Below are positions 58,896-64,000 of a stretch of DNA of 64,000 nucleotides, piece after piece. The DNA comes from Azorinus chamasolen. Its lineage: Eukaryota > Mollusca > Bivalvia > Cardiida > Solecurtidae. Numbering within the stretch: position 1 is the first letter of the stretch; each line of letters starts with the position of its first letter. The position numbers and the translations under genes are program-made. The stretch spans positions 58,758,480 through 58,822,479 of the forward strand of contig OY755242.1 in assembly GCA_963576725.1 (NCBI GenBank), in the 5' to 3' direction. The notes below the pieces were generated by a model that did not search any database, was not told the origin of the DNA, and saw only the letters and a program-made list of their open reading frames with translations.

Positions 58896-59090
58896 ACACA
58901 ATTCCTTGATTGTTTGATATTCAGGTTTGAATGTACTGTTTACATTGGAGTGTCATTCTAACACTGTGAGTGAACATGCTGGATCAAGGTTGGAATTAGA
59001 TGTTTATGGTATGGAAATGAATGAACGTTACAGAATCATGATGGCGTCATAGTGAAAAGTTAAGGACAAGTATGTAGTCCGTTGTGTGTG

Positions 59091-59096
59091 AATAAA
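59091..59096 (+). promoter_or_regulatory. Possible distal poly(A) signal of EIF2B5
   Basis: AATAAA about 730 bases after the stop. Use of this signal would put a PB-A MITE copy (58655-58895) in the 3' UTR. Confidence 0.4.
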
Positions 59097-59303
59097 TGAG
59101 ACTGAAATGAGTAAAAGTTTGTATTTCTTTCTCCATTTAAATCCCAAAGATTTACATATAACAACTCGATGGTAGGCTCCTTATTTTTCAACAGCATTTA
59201 CAATGTACTGCAATAGCACTTATTTTTCGTTTTGCAGGAAAAAATTGGACATTGTTTGGGCCTGGGCATCATTACCTTTAAACAGTTACAATTGTATTAG
59301 CAT

Positions 59304-59550
59304 TTAGCCCATTCCCTCAAAGACAAGTTTTAGATCCACCTCCTTCAATAAATCTACTGAAAAAGAGAATTCATTAGAAAAAGGGGAAAATTTAGAATTT
59401 TATAGTTTTGAAACGATTGAGATAAATAGAGTATTTGCTCATAAAATTGCTCCTGTGGAGCAAATGCTCTATTATCACAATGGTTTCAAAAAGTCAAAAA
59501 GTTACTTTGACACAGGCATTAAATGGCATCAATATGAGGTAATGGGTTAA
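59304..59550 (+). mobile_element. PB-B MITE
   Basis: TTTAGCCCATTCCCTCAAAG to ATGAGGTAATGGGTTAA. The core palindrome is interrupted by ATAAAATT. Confidence 0.8.
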
Positions 59551-59768
59551 AATGTAACCTTTTGTCATATACTTGTTGATCATTTCGAGCCCTATATGCT
59601 GTTTAAAGGGACAAAATGCATGTATATTGACATGTTTGTGTCCCTTTGTAAAAGCCACACTTTGCTTTTTATGCTTGAATGCCCATAACAGGCAGTATAT
59701 ATCTTGCAGAAAATACAAATATGTTTTTCATCCCATATCTAACAAATACATATATACTTTCACATTTT

Positions 59769-60194
59769 TTATCCCCCACCAAAGGTTTTGGTGTTGTCCA
59801 TTTGTCTGTCAGTGCATCCTCAGAAACGATTGGAGCTTAACTATGAAACTTTGTTTAAATGTTTAAACCATAAAGAAATGTGGGCCTGCAGGTATTACCT
59901 GCACTATCCTTGGAATATCAGAGTTATGATCCTTTGTCAAATACTTAACGTTTTTGAGGAAATTTAGCCCTATAGAATTGAGAACATTGGAGTTCTGGTC
60001 TTTTATTTACCACAACAACCAACATTTTTATCTTGTCTGTTTCGAAGAAATCTAGAGCTATTGTCGTAACTCCGGCGTCCGCGTCGTCGTCTGAAATCTT
60101 AACATTGACCATAACTTCAATTTTTCATTTACAACCTTCATTTTGGTATGCTTGATAACAGACGAAGCGTTAGCACCCGTTTGCGGTGCTCTTG
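59769..60194 (+). mobile_element. Two short hairpin-ended elements in tandem
   Basis: 59769: TTATCCCCCACCAAAGG hairpin with TTTTGGTG. 60028: TTATCTTGTCTGTTTCGAAG with TCTAGAGC, ending GCGGTGCTCTTG before TTA. Confidence 0.55.
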
Positions 60195-61030
60195 TTATCA
60201 GTCTGGTCAACATCTCAAACACTTAGGCCAGCATTTAAACAAGTAAATCGTTAATTACATGTACCTACGAAGGAAATGGTATTTTCCATTAACCTGTCAA
60301 TACTAAAACTCGGGCAAATATGTGAAAGGGTTTGTTATTTGTTGTTTTTAATGTTTACTTAACCCTTTACTCCATGAATATTCATGTCATAAATAATGAC
60401 TATTAATGTTAAGGAGTTGGATTGTCATAAGGGCATCAAGAAATGTTACCATAGCAGAAGCAAGATGGCCCTTAATCACTCGCCTGATTACTATAGATTT
60501 AAGATTTTAGCTGGGTAGTCCCAGGATGGGGCCAATATTGACCTAAGGGACAATATTTGAACACTGTTGATAGTGGATCATGAGCAGTGGTTCTGGAGAG
60601 CAAGATTTTCAAAGATTTTGGAATACTGATTCTTTCAAGACAATCATTCTGACCAATGAAGATTGGGCTTAAAGATTTTTCCAAGTTATGATCCAGTGAC
60701 CTACTTTTTTACCCCACATGACCCACTTTCAAACTCGTCTAAGATTTTATCAGGACAATCATTCTGATCAAGTTTCATGAAGATTTGGCAGTTATAGCAG
60801 CAAGACAATTATTCACTGATTATAACTGTACAAAAGGTAAAAATGTTACAATACTATATGGGTGCTCATGTCCTGCACAAGTATATATAGTTATACAAGT
60901 CGAAGGAAAGAGTAAAAGAAAAAGAAAAATAATTTAAAAAACACACTACACAAATCTTATAAAAGAACAAACAAGCGAGGTTTTACGCAATCGTAAAATG
61001 GCTGCGTAAAGCATGTTTAAGCAGGGTATG
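60195..61030. other. 3' flank with little recognised
   Basis: 60359-60480 is a PB-A left half (TTAACCCTTTACTCCATGAA). The rest is unrecognised. Confidence 0.45.
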
Positions 61031-61034
61031 AGAT

Positions 61035-62056
61035 AAAATGGCCACGCCCAAGGGCTTATCAGTGTTTCATAGGAAAATCTTTAAAAATCTTCTTCTCTGA
61101 AACTGTAAGGCCTAGACTTTTGATATTTGGCATGTAGCATGATCTTATGGTTCTCTACAAAGTTTTTCAAATTATTACCCCTGGGCCAAAAATGGCCCCG
61201 CCCAAGGGCTCATCAGTTTTTCATAGGAAAATGTTTAAAAATCTTCTTCTCTGAAAGTGTAAGGCCTAGACCTTTGATATTTGGTATGTAGCATGATCTA
61301 ATGGTCCTCTACAAAAGTTGTTCAAATTATGACCCCCGGGTCAAAAATGGCCCCGCCCAAGGGCTTATCAGTTTTTCATAGGAAAATGTTTAAAAATCTT
61401 CTTCTCTGAAAGTGTAAGGCCTAGACCTTTGATATTTGGCATGTAGCATGGTCTAATGGTCCTCTACAAAGATTGTTCAAATTATGACCATGGATCGAAA
61501 ATGGCCCCGCCCAAGGGCTTATCAGTTTTTCATAGGAAAATCTTTAAAACTCTTTTTGTCTGAAATTGGTAGGCCTAGACCTTTGATATTTTTCATGTAG
61601 CATGATGTAATGGTTCTCTACAAAGATTGTTCACATTATGACCCCTGGGTCAAAAAATGGCCCCGCCCAAGGGCTTATCAGTTTTTCATAGGAAAATCTT
61701 TAAAATCTTCTGAAACTGTAAGGCCTAGACCTTTGATGTTTGGTATGTAACATGATCTAACGGTCCTCTACAAATATGTAGCTTGGCTTGTGGTCCTCTC
61801 TGCCAAGAATGTTCAACTTGCGACCCTGGCCTCTGGACAAAACTTGGCCCTGCCTTGGGGCTTATCAGTTTTTCATGGGAAAATATGAAATATTATTTTT
61901 CTCTGAAACCATTAGGCTTAGACCTTTAATTAATGGCATACTGCTTTGCTTTGTGGTTCTCTACCAATGTTGTACAAATGATGACTTCTTGGTCAAAAAT
62001 GGCCCCGCCCCTGGGGTTATCTCAGGTGAGCGCTTCAGGGCCTCATGGCCCTCTTG
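61035..62056 (+). mobile_element. Tandem-core array related to the AGCTCACC family, head missing
   Basis: Six or so cores of about 155 bp (AAGGCCTAGACCTTTGATAT; AATGGCCCCGCCCAAGGGCT). Tail AGGTGAGCGCTTCAGGGCC, CATGGCCCTCTTG before TTT. Confidence 0.75.
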
Positions 62057-62080
62057 TTTATTTGGCAGAACTAGTCTGAC

Positions 62081-62455
62081 ATGCTTATAAACTATAATCT
62101 GGTGAAACAACGAATATTTGATATTTATTATCAAACCTGGTACACCGAAATTAACAATTCCAGACGCCTAGAAACGTATGCACTATTTAAACACTCCTTT
62201 GATTTTGAAAAGTATCTTGATTTTGTGAAAGAACTAAGGTTTCGTATAGCTTTAACTAGATTCAGGACGTCATCTTGCAATAGGAAAAGAAAGATAAATT
62301 CATGTACCTAGAGAAAATAGAACTTGCAATAACTGCAATTCAAATTTGGTGCAAACTAAAAACAATAAACCTTGTCAAAATATACATATTATGCAACTTT
62401 ACAGAGGCTGTGGTTTTAGTGTAATAGCAAAACACAATCTCAAGACACTCTGGGC
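62081..62455 (+). pseudogene. LINE ORF2 C-terminal fragment, frameshifted
   Basis: RIFDIYYQTWYTEINNSRRL, TYALFKHSFDFEKYLDFVKE and RIALTRFRTSS are typical of the region after the RT in jockey-like ORF2. After a shift near 62290 the other frame reads PRENRTCNNC...VIAKHNLKTLW. The second Cys/His pair of the usual CxxC finger is not preserved. Confidence 0.65.
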
Positions 62456-63101
62456 ATAGATAGTTAGGTACCATTGTTTATCCAGAATCAAACTGCTTGG
62501 AGAAAACTGAAACAGTCTTAAAATCTGGCCATTTAGAGTAAAACTTTTTTTAACTGTATCTACCATGCATGTACGTGTACTTACTTAATGGATAGTGCAA
62601 TACAATCAAAACAGCAGCAGCAAAAGTTCGCATCCTAATCATAGTAATCCGTGGACGTTCCAGCATAACTTACTTAATTTGAGTACATGTACATACATGC
62701 TAGTGCTGATCAATGGGTAACACGTGACTTTCCACATCAGATAGAGTTAAACGTGCAACACGGGTTGTTTTGATTTACATTCATTCATTCATTCATAAAC
62801 TCTCATAGTTTATTCAACTTCACTAACGTGAAGTAGTGCTGATCCAAATGGCTGATACTTCCTATATTTCATTAGTTTAGCAAATACCCGACCCTTGAAT
62901 ACAATTTCTAGCGAAGTTTAATTGAGATTTAATAATTTAACCATATTTTAAATCATTTTTCTAAACAATAGTAATCTACCATTCATGTTACCGTAGCTGT
63001 TCTGTAAATTCATGTTTTTGCTAGTGTATGTTTATGTGATCTTACTCTAAGCATACAAATGTAGGTTTTACGCAATAAAGAATTGAATTGAATTGAATAT
63101 T
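62081..63101 (+). mobile_element. 3' end of a non-LTR retrotransposon
   Basis: A C-terminal coding remnant (62081-62455), a roughly 640-base 3' UTR, then AATAAAGAATTGAATTGAAT, an (ATTGA)n tail of the kind that ends jockey/CR1-like elements in invertebrates. The 5' part is missing, as expected for incomplete reverse transcription. Confidence 0.65.
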
Positions 63102-63713
63102 GCCCCATGTCACCGTGTGGCGTTTAAGAATAGGGAGCAACTCTTAAATGCTTATTAAAGTTGGGCGCGATAACCGATTCGTTAAGAATCATTAACCATC
63201 AAGAGATGCAGTTTCTTTGCTGTTATGTCAGCAGGCAATGGCCACAATGATCGAGCTAAGATGAACCTCCCTATATAAACCACTTCGTGAATAACAATGG
63301 GTTTCTTTAGGAAAATTCAGGTAACTCCATAATGCAGAACGAAAGTAGCTATACGGTAATTTCCTACAGGAACTGACTGATCTGGATCTACTCTAGAAAA
63401 AAGCGTGAAAACATGAGGCAAAGCGTTAACGAGGGCATTTTGCTAGCGCGAGTCCATTTTAATCGCTTTGAAGGAGCAGACGTTTATCGCTACATGCCAT
63501 TCCCTGTCTCTACATCTATCTACTACAAATATGATTAATGACTTCTAGACATCATTCTTTTCATTCAAACGTGTACATACTGCTGTTATCGTTTGTGAAT
63601 GCGATTTGTGTTGACCATAGGGATTCCTTTGGGGTTATGGACCCTGTCCCGTCAAACATCTTGTCAAAAGAAGGATTCCGATTACATGTATGCGGAATAC
63701 AGTTAAATCTGTT
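63102..63713. other. 3' flank with no clear feature
   Basis: A family C/PB-A scrap lies at about 63330-63430 (ATAATGCAGAACGAAAGTAG; ACTGATCTGGATCTACTCT). Nothing else recognised. Confidence 0.4.
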
Positions 63714-63914
63714 TTAACCCTTTACCTCATGTACAAATTGCACACAGAGTAGACCCAGATCAGAAGGCCTCTATAGGGGCCATCTGATAGGGGTCTGTTC
63801 TTTTTTGAAATTATAGAGATCTGAGTCTAAAATATGTCATTACCAAAAACTCCATTGTTCATATGCCATTATAAAAATCACCTTATAAGGATTCATGATG
63901 TCATCATTTCTTAA
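63714..63914 (-). mobile_element. PB-A MITE sharing a TTAA with the next copy
   Basis: TTAACCCTTTACCTCATGTA start, core GGCCTCTATAGGGGCCATC, right end TTTCTTAA at 63911-63914. Confidence 0.7.
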
Positions 63915-64000
63915 CCCTATACTCCATGAACATTCATGTCAGAAATAATGATATCATGAATATTATTTAGATTTTTTCTAATTGCACAGAGCAGATCCTG
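63911..64000 (+). mobile_element. PB-A MITE cut by the window edge
   Basis: TTAACCCTATACTCCATGAA onward to CAGAGCAGATCCTG. Confidence 0.75.

Overview
The window looks like animal nuclear DNA, most likely from a bivalve mollusc (probably a clam). The grounds are intron-exon structure, low GC, tRNA-derived SINE and LINE remnants, a mariner element, and many short mobile elements built from a terminal hairpin, a tetranucleotide microsatellite, tandem 130-170 bp cores and a second hairpin, a layout described in bivalves ('pearl'/HINE-type elements). The species is an inference; no marker names it.

One host gene dominates. Sixteen exons on the + strand between 6797 and 58363 join into a 691-residue eIF2B epsilon (EIF2B5), the catalytic subunit of the guanine nucleotide exchange factor for eIF2. 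The order is nucleotidyltransferase-like domain (exons 1-7), left-handed beta-helix (7-10), acidic linker (10-11) and C-terminal W2/HEAT GEF domain (12-16). All splice phases agree. Three things stand out: one surplus base near 20361 breaks the frame of exon 4; the exon 8/intron 8 boundary has been amplified into a 73-bp tandem array with a repeated 5' splice site; and intron 15 starts with GC.

Almost everything else is mobile DNA inside the introns or flanking the gene. (i) PB-A and PB-B are two families of about 180-260 bp palindromic MITEs with TTAA-CCC...GGG-TTAA ends (piggyBac-like), dozens of copies, often nested or sharing one TTAA. (ii) Hairpin-ended elements start TTA[GT] and finish in hairpin + CTAG or CTTG before a run of T. 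Three of them interrupt other repeats so cleanly that the empty site can be rebuilt at T|T with no target duplication, which points to Helentron/HINE-type rolling-circle elements. (iii) An apparently intact mariner (361-aa transposase, DD34D, TIRs, TA flanks) lies antisense in intron 6. (iv) There are also a foldback-like element with 9-bp target duplication, an internally deleted hAT, a Tigger-like element, other TIR elements, LINE fragments and long hairpins.

Layout: 1-6700, upstream repeats (foldback, PB MITEs, SINE, pearl-like array, ATT/TAA microsatellite); 6700-6922, leader and exon 1; 6923-58303, exons 2-15 separated by repeat-filled introns; 58304-59100, last exon and 3' UTR with two poly(A) signals; 59100-64000, 3' flank with a PB-B MITE, hairpin elements, a tandem-core array and a LINE 3' end. 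No second host gene, tRNA, rRNA, CRISPR or LTR retroelement is supported.
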